Assembly: GCA_027484055.1 (NCBI GenBank)
Contig: JAIXQH010000008.1
Coordinates: 1-64,000, forward strand
Source of the DNA: Verrucomicrobiaceae bacterium
GTDB lineage: Bacteria; Verrucomicrobiota; Verrucomicrobiia; Verrucomicrobiales; Akkermansiaceae
Length of the DNA stretch: 64,000 bases
Direction of reading: 5' to 3'
Part shown: positions 34,657-43,407 of the stretch, piece by piece
How the letters are laid out: each line of letters starts with the position of its first letter
Position numbering within the stretch: position 1 is the stretch's first letter
The notes under the pieces: generated by a model
Database searches by the model: none
What the model was told of the DNA's origin: nothing
The model's input: only the letters and a program-made list of their open reading frames with translations
Translations under genes and position numbers: made by a program

Positions 34657-35340
34657 TTAACTCTTTTCTTGGAAGCAGCTGGGGAAATCTGGATCAGCAG
34701 GAGCTTCTAGATGCAGCATATGACCCGCATGTGGGTGCTGAAGGGAGAGGCTCTTCGCTTGGAGTAGCATCCGCGTGCCAGTGCCGAGCAGCGCTCCGAG
34801 GTGGTAGCTGCGTTCCTGCCCGGCGTAGCGGAAGTCCCCGACGATGGGGAACCCCGCTTCTCGTAAATGGCGGCGGATTTGATGAAATCGGCCCGTCTCG
34901 GGAGTGACCGAGAGCAGTGACAAACTAAGCGATGGCTCACTGGGAAACGAGCCAGCAGGAGCGACTTTGAGCCGCTCGAAGCGGGTGGATGCCGGGAGCA
35001 ATGGGTCGATGAGGTCTTTCTGCAAGGGCGTGTCGCAGGTCCACTGCTCAGGAGTGATGCCGCAGACGATGGCGTGGTAGGTTTTGATGACGTTGCGGAG
35101 CTCGAAGGCTTGTTGCACCAAGCCTGCAGTCTGCTTGTCGAGGGCGAAGAGCAGGACTCCCGACGTCGGGCGGTCCAGCCGATGAACAGGGAACACTTGG
35201 CGTCCCAGTTGGTCGCGGAGGCGCTTCATGGCGATCCATTCTGGTCCCTCTGGCTCGCGGCCGGGGTGGACGATCATGCCCGCAGGCTTGTCGATAGCGA
35301 CGAGGAATTCGTCTTGATAGAGCAAAGTGAGCGGAATCAT
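34657..35340 (-). CDS. RluA-family pseudouridine synthase (TruC-like)
   Basis: 227 aa. The catalytic motif HRLDRPTSGVLLF with the active-site Asp is near residue 55, followed by the family segments RNVIKTYHAIVCG and ETGRFHQIRRHL. Length and pattern fit tRNA pseudouridine synthase C (position 65) better than the longer RluC/D enzymes, which carry an S4 domain. The start codon overlaps the stop of the methyltransferase gene (ATGA), so both may be co-translated as an RNA-modification pair. Confidence 0.85.
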   Translation of the reverse strand: MIPLTLLYQDEFLVAIDKPAGMIVHPGREPEGPEWIAMKRLRDQLGRQVFPVHRLDRPTSGVLLFALDKQTAGLVQQAFELRNVIKTYHAIVCGITPEQWTCDTPLQKDLIDPLLPASTRFERLKVAPAGSFPSEPSLSLSLLSVTPETGRFHQIRRHLREAGFPIVGDFRYAGQERSYHLGALLGTGTRMLLQAKSLSLQHPHAGHMLHLEAPADPDFPSCFQEKS

Positions 35341-36233
35341 TTCCCATATCCTCCATGAGCCGCCGCATCTCGGAAGCCGAAGCTCCGGCGGACTTGGGCC
35401 ATTTCCTCAGTGAGGCAGCCGTCAGTATGGCGCACGGTAAAGGGTGCCTCTTCCTCAGTCTGCCCGGCGAAATCTGCGGGATGGCGGCAGGCAAAAAGGG
35501 TGAATAACGGAGCCAGAGTGGCGCGTGGGATGACGTCTTTCTGCCTCGCGATCTTGAAGCCAGCTTGAGTGATGCTGGTGATGGCGCGTTGCTTCTGAGG
35601 CGTGGGAAAACAGAGGACGAACCAGCCACCTGGGCTGAGGTGGACCATGGCCGCGCGGGCATAGTCCGAGACGTCGCCGCGCAGCTCGAAGCGGGCGTGG
35701 GCTTTTTGCGAATCTTGCGGCAGGATGCCGGTGCGGGTTGGGAAATAGGGTGGACTGCCGGTGATGAGAGGCATTTTCCGCGAGAGCGCGAACTGCCGGA
35801 GGTCTCCATGCGAACAATCCACACGGGAGCGGAGACCGTTGGCATCCAAGTTTGCCTGGAGGAGCCGAAAACTGATTTCCTGGGCCTCCACACAGATCAG
35901 GCGGGCCTTTTCCCCCATGCCCCACAAAGTGAGCAGGCCGACGGTGCCGATGCCGGTGCCAAGGTCCAAATGTTCGGTGACGGCGGGGGAAACTTGTAGG
36001 GCATACCAAGCGGTCAGCACGTCATCGACCGAATGCCGATGGCCAATTTTACGCTGCGCGATGAGCCAGCCCGCCTCGCCGCCGGCGTCGTCCTGAGTGA
36101 TCTCGGCCAAGTTACCGGGGCCGGTGAGAGCATCGAGAGTGATCCGCTCGCCGAGTTCGGTCTCTAGGCGGTGGCGTTCTGCCTGCCAGAGAGCCATCTT
36201 GGGCGGCAGTAATTGCGAGGTGGTAGGGTGCAT
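35337..36233 (-). CDS. TrmN6-like tRNA/rRNA methyltransferase
   Basis: 298 aa. SAM-dependent methyltransferase with motif I DLGTGIGTVGLLTL and the amino-methyltransferase motif GSPPYF (a variant of NPPY), typical of TrmN6 enzymes that methylate adenine 37 of tRNA-Val, or related HemK-like proteins. The N-terminal part (about 1-85) is longer than in TrmN6. The target RNA is not known here. It is divergent from the GNAT gene and overlaps the pseudouridine synthase. Confidence 0.78.
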   Translation of the reverse strand: MHPTTSQLLPPKMALWQAERHRLETELGERITLDALTGPGNLAEITQDDAGGEAGWLIAQRKIGHRHSVDDVLTAWYALQVSPAVTEHLDLGTGIGTVGLLTLWGMGEKARLICVEAQEISFRLLQANLDANGLRSRVDCSHGDLRQFALSRKMPLITGSPPYFPTRTGILPQDSQKAHARFELRGDVSDYARAAMVHLSPGGWFVLCFPTPQKQRAITSITQAGFKIARQKDVIPRATLAPLFTLFACRHPADFAGQTEEEAPFTVRHTDGCLTEEMAQVRRSFGFRDAAAHGGYGK

Positions 36234-36343
36234 CGGGCGGGCACTAGCATCCTTGGGTGTGGTGCCGGGGAAAAGCTCGAATTTCGTAGTGGCGTGCGGC
36301 AGTTCCGGGGGGCAGGATTTGAGGGGAAAATATCGATGAATTT

Positions 36344-36793
36344 ATGGAATCACCCTGCATCCGCCCGCTTGTGGCATCAGAGCTCTCTCAAGCGAGTGAA
36401 TTGCTGAGTGGCCTCAACCCGGAAGTGCCTGAAGAGGTGCTCTGCGAACGGCTTGCGACCTTGCTCAGCGAGCATTCCCACTACCAACTACTCGGGGCAT
36501 TTTCCGGGGATGAACTCATCGGCGTGGCGGGTGCATGGATCGCCACAAAGCTGTGGTGCGGCCGCTATTTGGAAATCGATAATCTCGTGGTCAGCCCCTC
36601 GCAGCGCTCAACAGGCGTGGGCACACAGCTCATCGCGCACTTGGAGGAGATGGCGCGTGCGCGGGACTGCAAGATCATGGTGCTGGACAGCTACACGAAC
36701 AATCACCCCTCACACCGGCTTTACCATCGGCTCGGTTTCGAAATCTGGGGCTTTCATTTCATCAAGCCGCTGGGCGAGTGGAAGGCAAGCTGA
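36344..36793 (+). CDS. GNAT family N-acetyltransferase
   Basis: 149 aa acetyl-CoA-dependent transferase. The CoA-binding motif A is visible as VVSPSQRSTGVGTQLIAHL, and motif B as HPSHRLYHRLGFEIWGFHF. The substrate is unknown. It starts a cluster: its stop codon overlaps the glycosyltransferase-HAD start (TGATG), so the two are translated together, which hints that it may act on the same metabolite. Confidence 0.85.
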   Translation: MESPCIRPLVASELSQASELLSGLNPEVPEEVLCERLATLLSEHSHYQLLGAFSGDELIGVAGAWIATKLWCGRYLEIDNLVVSPSQRSTGVGTQLIAHLEEMARARDCKIMVLDSYTNNHPSHRLYHRLGFEIWGFHFIKPLGEWKAS

Positions 36794-38913
36794 TGCGGGT
36801 GGCGATCGTTCACTACCATCTCCAGCCCGGTGGTGTCACTCGGGTGATTGAGAGCAGTTCGCAGGCGCTAGGGGCGGCGGGTATCGCGCATGCGATTTTA
36901 CAGGGTGGAGAAATCGGTTTACCCGCGCTGGGCTACTTGAGCACTCCGGGGTCGCATACGGCGGCAGCCCTTTTAAACCAGCTGCGCCATGCAGCGCGGG
37001 AGGCGCTGGGAGGGGCTCCGGACATCTGGCATTTTCACAATCATTCACTCGGGAAAAACTGCTTACTCCCGGCGGTGGTCGCCGAGCTTGCGGAAGCGGG
37101 TGAGCGCTTGGTTCTACAAATTCACGACCTCGCGGAGGACGGTCGCCCGGAAAATTTCGCGCTGATCGCCGAGTGTCAGAAACTCTATCCTACCGGCCCT
37201 CATGTTTGTTACGCCTTTATCAACTCGCGAGATCAGGAAATTTTCATCCGCACAGGGTTGCCGTCAGCCCAAGCCGTGCTGCTGCCGAATCCCGTCAATC
37301 CGACCGAGCAAGCTGCGCCTCCCAAGAGCGAGCGACTTCTTTTCGCACCGATCCGGGGGATTCGTCGGAAAAATCTAGGGGAGCTCGTGCTGCTTTCCGC
37401 GCTGGCACCTGAGGGCAGTCGGGTCGCGGTGAGTCGGGCACCCCTGAATCCGAGGGCGCTGCCGATTCACGAATTTTGGCGAAATACTGCCCAGGAGCTT
37501 GAGTTGCCGATTGAGTTCAATGTGACGGATCGACTGCCACCTGCCGTCGGCGCTGCAGCGGATTTCGAATCATGGATCACCCACGCCAGCCACTTCGTGA
37601 GCACCTCGGTGGCGGAAGGGTTTGGCTTGCCGTTTCTGGAAGCGGCGGCACATGGCAAACCCGTCCTAGGCAGGAAAATTCCACCGCTGGGTGCCGAGCT
37701 CAGCGGTCAGCTCTACGATCGCATCCTCTTGCCAAAGGAATGGATTTCACCGGCGCTGTTTCGCAAGCATCTTGAGGCGACGTTGGCTCGAACGTATCGC
37801 GACTACCGGCGGGATTTTTCTGCGGAGTTGGTGAACCAAACCCAGCGTCTCCAGTTCGACGATAGCCACCTCGACTTTGCCAATCTCCCGGAGGTCATGC
37901 AGCGAAGTGTCGTCGAAAAATTGAGTGCCCCATTGAGCAGGAGGCGCCTATTGGTAGAAATCGACGGTCGCCACGAGATCGCTGTCGATTGGCTAGCGAC
38001 GGCCCTTGCAGAAAAACGTCCCCCTCTCTCCCCGGCCCTACTTGCGCCCTATTCACTCTCAACTTACCAGGCAAGCCTCTGCGATCTTTACGGTCGCTTG
38101 CTCGCTAGCACCCGTGGCCCGGTTCACTACTTAGCTCCATCCAGCGTGCTTGATGCGTTGCTGCAACCCGAGACGTTTCATTTTCTCCGTGCCACAGCGC
38201 CGAGCATTGCCCTTTGCAGCTCACGGTTTCGGGCCGTTGTTTTCGATTGTTACGGCACATTGCTCATCGCCCCGAAAACTGGGGTGCAGGTCGATCCACC
38301 AGCGGATGCGGGGCTTCGTGCAATCATCGAATCCCAAGGTTTCACAGCACCAGCATCCCCCAGCACGGCGCTCCATGCGGCGATGCTGCGACAGCATGCG
38401 ACATCTTCCGCCCGCTATCCCGAAGTGGATCTTCGAGAACTTTGGCGAGAAATACTGCAGCTCAACTCCGCCACGGAGCTGAGTCCATTGGTCGAGTCTA
38501 TCGAAGCGAACTGGCATCCGAGCCAACTGATGCCGGGTGCCGAGGCATTGGTGGAATACCTTGCTGAGTCTGGAATCGCACTCGGGCTGCTCTCCAATGC
38601 CCAGTGCAACACCCTGCCATCACTTGGAAAAATCGCCGATCACTTTGCCCCCGATTTAACCGTTCTTTCCTACCAAGAAGGCATCGCCAAACCAGCGCCA
38701 GAGCTTTTCCAAAAACTCGCCACCCGCCTAGCCAGTCGCGGAATCGCTCCGCACGAGACGCTCTTCGTCGGCAACGATCCGCTCCACGACATCCTTCCCG
38801 CAAGCGCGGCCGGGTTTCAAACAGCGCTCTTCACCGGCCACCCGCTGTCGCTCCGTCCCGGGGATTGCCAAGCGGACTTTTATTTCCAAGATTTCTTAGA
38901 CCTTATCTCTTAA
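36793..38913 (+). CDS. Glycosyltransferase fused to a HAD hydrolase
   Basis: 706 aa. The N-terminal part (about 1-370) is a GT4-like glycosyltransferase with VAIVHYHLQPGGVTRVIESS, LVLQIHDLAEDG and the E-x7-E motif VAEGFGLPFLEAA. A linker domain (about 385-480) without a clear family follows. The C-terminal part (about 485-700) is a HAD hydrolase with VVFDCYGTLL, LLSNAQ, EGIAKPAP and FVGNDPLHD, all four motifs present. GT-plus-phosphatase proteins often make a phosphorylated glycoside and then remove the phosphate, as in compatible-solute synthesis; that role is inferred. The ATG at 36793 is chosen since it overlaps the GNAT stop. Confidence 0.82.
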   Translation: MRVAIVHYHLQPGGVTRVIESSSQALGAAGIAHAILQGGEIGLPALGYLSTPGSHTAAALLNQLRHAAREALGGAPDIWHFHNHSLGKNCLLPAVVAELAEAGERLVLQIHDLAEDGRPENFALIAECQKLYPTGPHVCYAFINSRDQEIFIRTGLPSAQAVLLPNPVNPTEQAAPPKSERLLFAPIRGIRRKNLGELVLLSALAPEGSRVAVSRAPLNPRALPIHEFWRNTAQELELPIEFNVTDRLPPAVGAAADFESWITHASHFVSTSVAEGFGLPFLEAAAHGKPVLGRKIPPLGAELSGQLYDRILLPKEWISPALFRKHLEATLARTYRDYRRDFSAELVNQTQRLQFDDSHLDFANLPEVMQRSVVEKLSAPLSRRRLLVEIDGRHEIAVDWLATALAEKRPPLSPALLAPYSLSTYQASLCDLYGRLLASTRGPVHYLAPSSVLDALLQPETFHFLRATAPSIALCSSRFRAVVFDCYGTLLIAPKTGVQVDPPADAGLRAIIESQGFTAPASPSTALHAAMLRQHATSSARYPEVDLRELWREILQLNSATELSPLVESIEANWHPSQLMPGAEALVEYLAESGIALGLLSNAQCNTLPSLGKIADHFAPDLTVLSYQEGIAKPAPELFQKLATRLASRGIAPHETLFVGNDPLHDILPASAAGFQTALFTGHPLSLRPGDCQADFYFQDFLDLIS

Positions 38914-38917
38914 CCTG

Positions 38918-39553
38918 ATGCCCTCACTCGATCTCTGGCCGACTCGCTTCCTCGAACTCCTCACCCACCACACGGTGCCAGACGCGGCGCACGACATCGA
39001 GCACATCCACCGCGTGGTGGTGAATGCCCAGCGGCTCTCGCTCGCGGAAGATGCCGACTGGTCGGTTGTGATGCCAGCGGCTTGGTTGCACGACTGCGTG
39101 ATCGTCCCGAAATCCTCCCCCAATCGCAAACGCGCTTCACAACTCGCTGCGAATCAAGCCGTCGTCTGGCTTCAGGAGCTGGGCTGGCCGCATGGAAAGC
39201 TGGGTGAAATCGCCCATGCAATTGAGGCGCATAGTTTCTCGGCAGGGATTCCACCGCGCAGCTTGGAGGCCAAGGTGCTTCAAGATGCGGATCGGCTGGA
39301 TGCGCTGGGTGCGGTCGGGCTGGCTCGCACCCTCATGCTTGGAGCCGAGATGCAGCGTCCATTTTACCATCCTTCCGATCCATTCTGCGAGTCGCGTGTG
39401 GCGGATGATGGGGCCTACACGCTAGACCATCTCTACTGCAAACTCCTCACCCTAGAAGGCACCATGCAGACGGAGACTGGGACCAAGGAAGCCGGACAAC
39501 GCACGGTTTTCCTCCGGCAATTTCTCGGCCAGCTCCGGGAGGAAATTCACTGA
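38918..39553 (+). CDS. HD domain phosphohydrolase
   Basis: 211 aa. The metal-binding pattern of the HD superfamily is seen: AHDIEHIHRVVVNAQ, AAWLHDCVIVP, IAHAIEAHSFS and KVLQDADRLDALGAVG. The fold is like the YedJ/YpgQ group. The substrate is unknown, but it follows the glycosyltransferase-HAD gene by 4 bases and may act in the same pathway. Its 3' end overlaps the VF530 gene by 7 bases. Confidence 0.85.
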   Translation: MPSLDLWPTRFLELLTHHTVPDAAHDIEHIHRVVVNAQRLSLAEDADWSVVMPAAWLHDCVIVPKSSPNRKRASQLAANQAVVWLQELGWPHGKLGEIAHAIEAHSFSAGIPPRSLEAKVLQDADRLDALGAVGLARTLMLGAEMQRPFYHPSDPFCESRVADDGAYTLDHLYCKLLTLEGTMQTETGTKEAGQRTVFLRQFLGQLREEIH

Positions 39554-39789
39554 GTCGAACGATCCCGGAGCGCATCATAGACATACCAATCCTCCAATCG
39601 CTTCCTGGCCCAGGGAGTTTTTCGCAAAAAGGTCAGGCTGGAGGTGATGCTGGGATCAAACATGAAGCAGCGGATCGGGATTTGATGCGCCATTTCAGCC
39701 CACCCGTGCCGATCGACCACGCTGCGAAGCACCGTTTCTAAGGTCACTCCGTGGAGGGGATCATTCGGGTGAGAGGGTGGTAGAGGCAT
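39547..39789 (-). CDS. VF530-type small protein (DUF2132)
   Basis: 80 aa. It carries the VF530 pattern: DPLHGVTLETVLRSVVDRHG, then RCFMFDPSITSSLTFLRKTP and WARKRLEDWYV. Family members are small helical proteins, some shown to bind DNA; their function is not settled. It is convergent with the HD gene, overlapping by 7 bases. Confidence 0.9.
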   Translation of the reverse strand: MPLPPSHPNDPLHGVTLETVLRSVVDRHGWAEMAHQIPIRCFMFDPSITSSLTFLRKTPWARKRLEDWYVYDALRDRSTQ

Positions 39790-40013
39790 GGCCGGGATGC
39801 TAGTCTGGCCCGCGCTGGCGAGTCCAGCAATTCGGGTGTCAAGCGAGGCACGTTCAGGATGCGGGAGAGCTTTTGAAAAAAAAACTTGCCTACGCTCCAG
39901 CCTGTTTTACATACAGCCCAGCAAGAAAAGCGTCTTACTACTCCCCCTAGTGAGACAACGCGGTTCCCCCATCGTGTTTTCTTCTCGAATTCACACCCCC
40001 TGTTTACGCCCCC

Positions 40014-40961
40014 ATGTCTAAAATTTCGTCTTTTTGCGCCGCCACGGTGTTCCTCAGCATCAGTCTGACGGCAAGTGCTCAAAATCTCTCCGCTCTGAAG
40101 ACCTACTCGGTCATCACGAAGAATGACCTCCAACAAGCCCGTGATGTCGAAGGCCGCACGCTGGTCGGAGGGAATTTAACGTTCGGTGGTTCTGCAAATT
40201 TCGGCATTCACATGCCGAGCAACACACCGAGCACGGATAAAACACTCATCGTCCAAGGCAACATCTCCGGTGGCAATCCCATCAATCTCAACAAAGGAAG
40301 CCTTGAGCTCGGTGGTTCCAGAAACAACCGGATCATCAACTACAACGGCGGCAGCGGCGCTGGCTTGATTTCAAATCCCAGTATCAACTATTCCGCGATT
40401 TTCCAGACCTTGGACCAAGCGAGCATCGATCTGCGAAATTTGACCTCCAACAGCACCGTGTCCGTCCCAAGCGGCCAGCCTGGGCCGCTGAATTTTAACA
40501 CCGTTTCCAATCCATCCAATGTCGCGGTGTTCGACGTGGTTGGCTCCACGATTTTCGGCAATAATCTCGCCCAACAAATCGGCCTGAACATCGCGCCCGG
40601 CATCACCGACATCGTGATCAATGTGAGCGGCACCACCATCAACTGGACCAGCGGTAACGAGGTCGGAAACTTCACTCAGAGCCAATGGCGTGCGAACACC
40701 GTTTGGAACTTCTACGAGGCGACTTCGATCAATCTCGGTTCCTACAATTTCAACGGTCAACTGATTGCTCCATTCGCCACCGTTTCTACCAACAGCAACA
40801 TCGACGGCTCGGTCTATGCGAAGAACCTGAACTCAAATGGTGAAGTTCACTTCCCCGGCTACGGCGGAAAATTCACCACCGCGGTGATCCCGGAGGTCTC
40901 ATCCTCCCTGCTCTCCATGCTGGGAGCGCTTGCATTGTTAGGCCGTCGTCGTCGCGCCTAA
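40014..40961 (+). CDS. Choice-of-anchor A family secreted protein with PEP-CTERM-like tail
   Basis: 315 aa. Signal peptide at about residues 1-22 (CAATVFLSISLTASAQ). The choice-of-anchor A domain covers most of the mature protein, with VITKNDLQQARDVEGRTLVGGNL and a series of Gly/Asn-rich beta repeats. The end has VIPEVSSS, a hydrophobic helix (LLSMLGALALLG) and an RRRRA cluster: a PEP-CTERM-like exosortase sorting signal in which the usual PEP is PEV. This predicts anchoring or export by an exosortase; none is in the window. The leader before 40014 contains no clear promoter. Confidence 0.88.
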   Translation: MSKISSFCAATVFLSISLTASAQNLSALKTYSVITKNDLQQARDVEGRTLVGGNLTFGGSANFGIHMPSNTPSTDKTLIVQGNISGGNPINLNKGSLELGGSRNNRIINYNGGSGAGLISNPSINYSAIFQTLDQASIDLRNLTSNSTVSVPSGQPGPLNFNTVSNPSNVAVFDVVGSTIFGNNLAQQIGLNIAPGITDIVINVSGTTINWTSGNEVGNFTQSQWRANTVWNFYEATSINLGSYNFNGQLIAPFATVSTNSNIDGSVYAKNLNSNGEVHFPGYGGKFTTAVIPEVSSSLLSMLGALALLGRRRRA

Positions 40962-40963
40962 GA

Positions 40964-40985
40964 CCACTCTTGCAGACAAGAGTGG
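40964..40985 (+). terminator. Strong hairpin after the anchor-A gene
   Basis: CCACTCTTG and CAAGAGTGG form a perfect 9-bp stem closing a four-base loop (CAGA), two bases after the stop codon. A T-run is missing, so it may be a Rho-dependent or mRNA-stabilising structure rather than a full intrinsic terminator. Confidence 0.55.
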
Positions 40986-41004
40986 ACCGGGTCAGAGTTT
41001 CTCT

Positions 41005-42549
41005 ATGAAACGAGAGGAACTGCCACTGGACCGCCAGTTGCGACAGGAAATTTTATTCGCCCGGGAACGGGTCTATCGCTTCGGCGGGGCGACCCCGTTG
41101 GAACGACTCGAACTCCCAGGGCCTGGGCCTGAAATCTGGGTCAAACGCGAAGATCTGTCCGCCATTAAGTCCTACAAGTGGCGGGGTGCGTGCAACCGCA
41201 TGGCCGTGCTGTCGCCACAGGAAGCCGCCCGTGGTGTTGTCACCGCTTCTGCCGGAAATCACGCCCAAGGAGTGGCGCTCGCAGCGAAAACCTTGGGCAT
41301 TCATGCCCGAGTTTACATGCCGCGCTCGACGCCCAAGGTCAAGCAAACGGCGGTCCTACACCACGGTGGTGAATTCGTCACGATTCACTTAGCAGGTGAT
41401 AGTTACGACGAAGCCGTCTCTGCTGCGCGGGCCGACGAGGCGGCTAGTGCTGCGATCTACATCCATGCCTATGACGACCTGAAAGTGATGGCGGGTCAGG
41501 GCACACTGGCGGATGAGGTCGTGCTCACGGGACACGGCCCCTTTGATGCGGCCTATTTACAAATCGGCGGCGGTGGCATGGCGGCTGGCGTTTCCACCTG
41601 GTTGAAGACCTATTGGCCAGAAATCGAAATCGTCGGGGTGGAGGGTGTGGGCCAAGCCTCGATGTCAGCGGCGCTCGCGGCCAATACACCGGTGACGCTC
41701 GAATCAGTCGATCTCTTCTGCGATGGCACTGCCGTGAAAAAGGCTGGCGAGCTACCCTTTGAAATTTGCAAGGACACTCTCACGCGCATCGAGACCGTGA
41801 CAAATGCAGAAGTCAGCCACGCGATCCGCCAGCTCTGGGAGGCCATGCGCTGCATTTCCGAACCCTCCGGGGCGATGGGCCTCGCGGCGGTGCTTAAAAA
41901 CCGTGAAGCACTCGTTGGGAAGAAAATCTTGGTGGTGCTCTGCGGGGCGAACATTGACTTCCTCCAGTTAGGTCTCATCGCCCAATCCCAAGTCGCAGGC
42001 TCACGGGCTCGCAAAACCCTACGGATCGGCATCCCCGAGCGTGCTGGCACGATGTTGGAGCTGCTCAACTCCTGCTTCGCGGGGCTCGACATCACGGACT
42101 TCCAATATGGGAAAACGCATCGCGCAGAGGCTTGGCCGATTTTCACACTCCAAGCCGACAGTCCTGCCGCACTCGCCGACTTGCCGGAGAAATTCGAAGC
42201 CAGCGGACTGGCCTGGGAAGACATCACGGGGGCCGAGGATACGGTCTTCCGCGCCATCCCGCTGCGGCGAGATTTATTACAAAACCCGACGTTTCTGAGG
42301 CTGGATTTCTATGAGCGCCCGGGAGCGCTGCATGATTTCCTAGCCCAGCGGATTCAGGGGAATGCGAGTATCTGCTACTTCAACTACCGCCATTCTGGCG
42401 AGCGCATCGGCCGGGCGCTGATCGGTTTGGATTTCCCGTCCCCCTTCGAGCGCGAAGCTTTACTGATGACGATCCCCCGCCAAGGCGAAGGCTACCGACT
42501 CTGCGAGGCGGTGGATGAGGCCACGCGCCTGCGCTTGTGCGGGTGCTGA
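41005..42549 (+). CDS. ilvA: Threonine ammonia-lyase, biosynthetic
   Basis: 514 aa, the two-ACT-like-domain biosynthetic form that makes 2-oxobutyrate for isoleucine. The PLP lysine is Lys58 in AIKSYKWRGACNRM; the PLP phosphate cradle is GGGGMAAGV. The regulatory part has two ACT-like repeats, starting with IGIPERAGTMLELLN and RLDFYERPGALHDF, which bind isoleucine and valine. Biosynthetic rather than catabolic, judging by the length. It stands alone, convergent with trpA (4 bases between stops). Confidence 0.95.
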   Translation: MKREELPLDRQLRQEILFARERVYRFGGATPLERLELPGPGPEIWVKREDLSAIKSYKWRGACNRMAVLSPQEAARGVVTASAGNHAQGVALAAKTLGIHARVYMPRSTPKVKQTAVLHHGGEFVTIHLAGDSYDEAVSAARADEAASAAIYIHAYDDLKVMAGQGTLADEVVLTGHGPFDAAYLQIGGGGMAAGVSTWLKTYWPEIEIVGVEGVGQASMSAALAANTPVTLESVDLFCDGTAVKKAGELPFEICKDTLTRIETVTNAEVSHAIRQLWEAMRCISEPSGAMGLAAVLKNREALVGKKILVVLCGANIDFLQLGLIAQSQVAGSRARKTLRIGIPERAGTMLELLNSCFAGLDITDFQYGKTHRAEAWPIFTLQADSPAALADLPEKFEASGLAWEDITGAEDTVFRAIPLRRDLLQNPTFLRLDFYERPGALHDFLAQRIQGNASICYFNYRHSGERIGRALIGLDFPSPFEREALLMTIPRQGEGYRLCEAVDEATRLRLCGC

Positions 42550-42553
42550 GGTA

Positions 42554-43348
42554 TCAAGCCTTGGCTGCGGCGATGAGTGGCGCGGCGAAATCACGGACCG
42601 CTTGGGCCGCCGTGTCGGGATGAAGCTCCACTTGTTTGACAATGGCTGAGCCGACGATGACGCCGTCTGCGGTCTGGGCGATTTGTGCAGCTTGCTCGGG
42701 AGTGGTGATGCCGAAGCCAACACAAATGGGCGTGTCGGTCAAGTGACGGATGCTCGCAACCTGGGCGGCAATATTCGCGGAAGGAGCACCGTGAGATCCG
42801 GTGACGCCGGTGCGGGAAAGTAGGTAGATGAAGCCTTCCGAGGACTCAGCGAGGATTTTCACGCGCTCAGGCGGGGTGGTGGGAGCGATGAGGCGGATGT
42901 GCTTGAGCCCCAAGCCACCGGCGAGCTCATGGCTCAGTGCTGCCTCATCGGGCGGGAGGTCGAGCAGCAGAATGCCATCCGCCCCAGCGGCGGCGGCGTC
43001 TTGGTGGAATTTCTGGAACCCATAGGTAAAAATCGGATTGAGATAGGTGAAAAGGACGATGGGGGTCTGATGAGTCTCACGAAAACGACGGATCAGCTCG
43101 ATGGAGCGCGCGGTGCCCATGCCTGCCTTGAGGGCACGTTCAGCAGCCATTTGATTGACGATCCCGTCGGCCAGTGGATCTGAGAATGGGAGGCCGAGTT
43201 CGATGATGTCTGCCCCGGCATCGGCAAGGGTTTGGATGATTTCAAGCGAGGTGTCAAAGTTCGGGTCGCCGGCGGCGACGTAGGCGACGAAGGCTTTTTG
43301 CTGAGTCTCGCGGAGGCGGGCGAAGGTGGAATCGATGCGGTTAGTCAT
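42554..43348 (-). CDS. trpA: Tryptophan synthase alpha subunit
   Basis: 264 aa cytosolic TIM barrel releasing indole from indole-glycerol phosphate. Catalytic Glu50 and Asp61 are seen in ADIIELGLPFSDPLADG. Further motifs are VVLFTYLNPI-type (here IVLFTYLNPIFTYG) and the phosphate loop VGFGITTPEQA. The start is the ATG at 43348 (MTNRIDSTF). No trpB is adjacent, so the subunits are encoded apart in this genome, as is common in this phylum. Confidence 0.95.
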   Translation of the reverse strand: MTNRIDSTFARLRETQQKAFVAYVAAGDPNFDTSLEIIQTLADAGADIIELGLPFSDPLADGIVNQMAAERALKAGMGTARSIELIRRFRETHQTPIVLFTYLNPIFTYGFQKFHQDAAAAGADGILLLDLPPDEAALSHELAGGLGLKHIRLIAPTTPPERVKILAESSEGFIYLLSRTGVTGSHGAPSANIAAQVASIRHLTDTPICVGFGITTPEQAAQIAQTADGVIVGSAIVKQVELHPDTAAQAVRDFAAPLIAAAKA

Positions 43349-43407
43349 GTGAAAAAAGGGAAATGAGTGGGTAAGAATGAGCCACAAAATCTGGACTCAG
43401 TTGTCGT

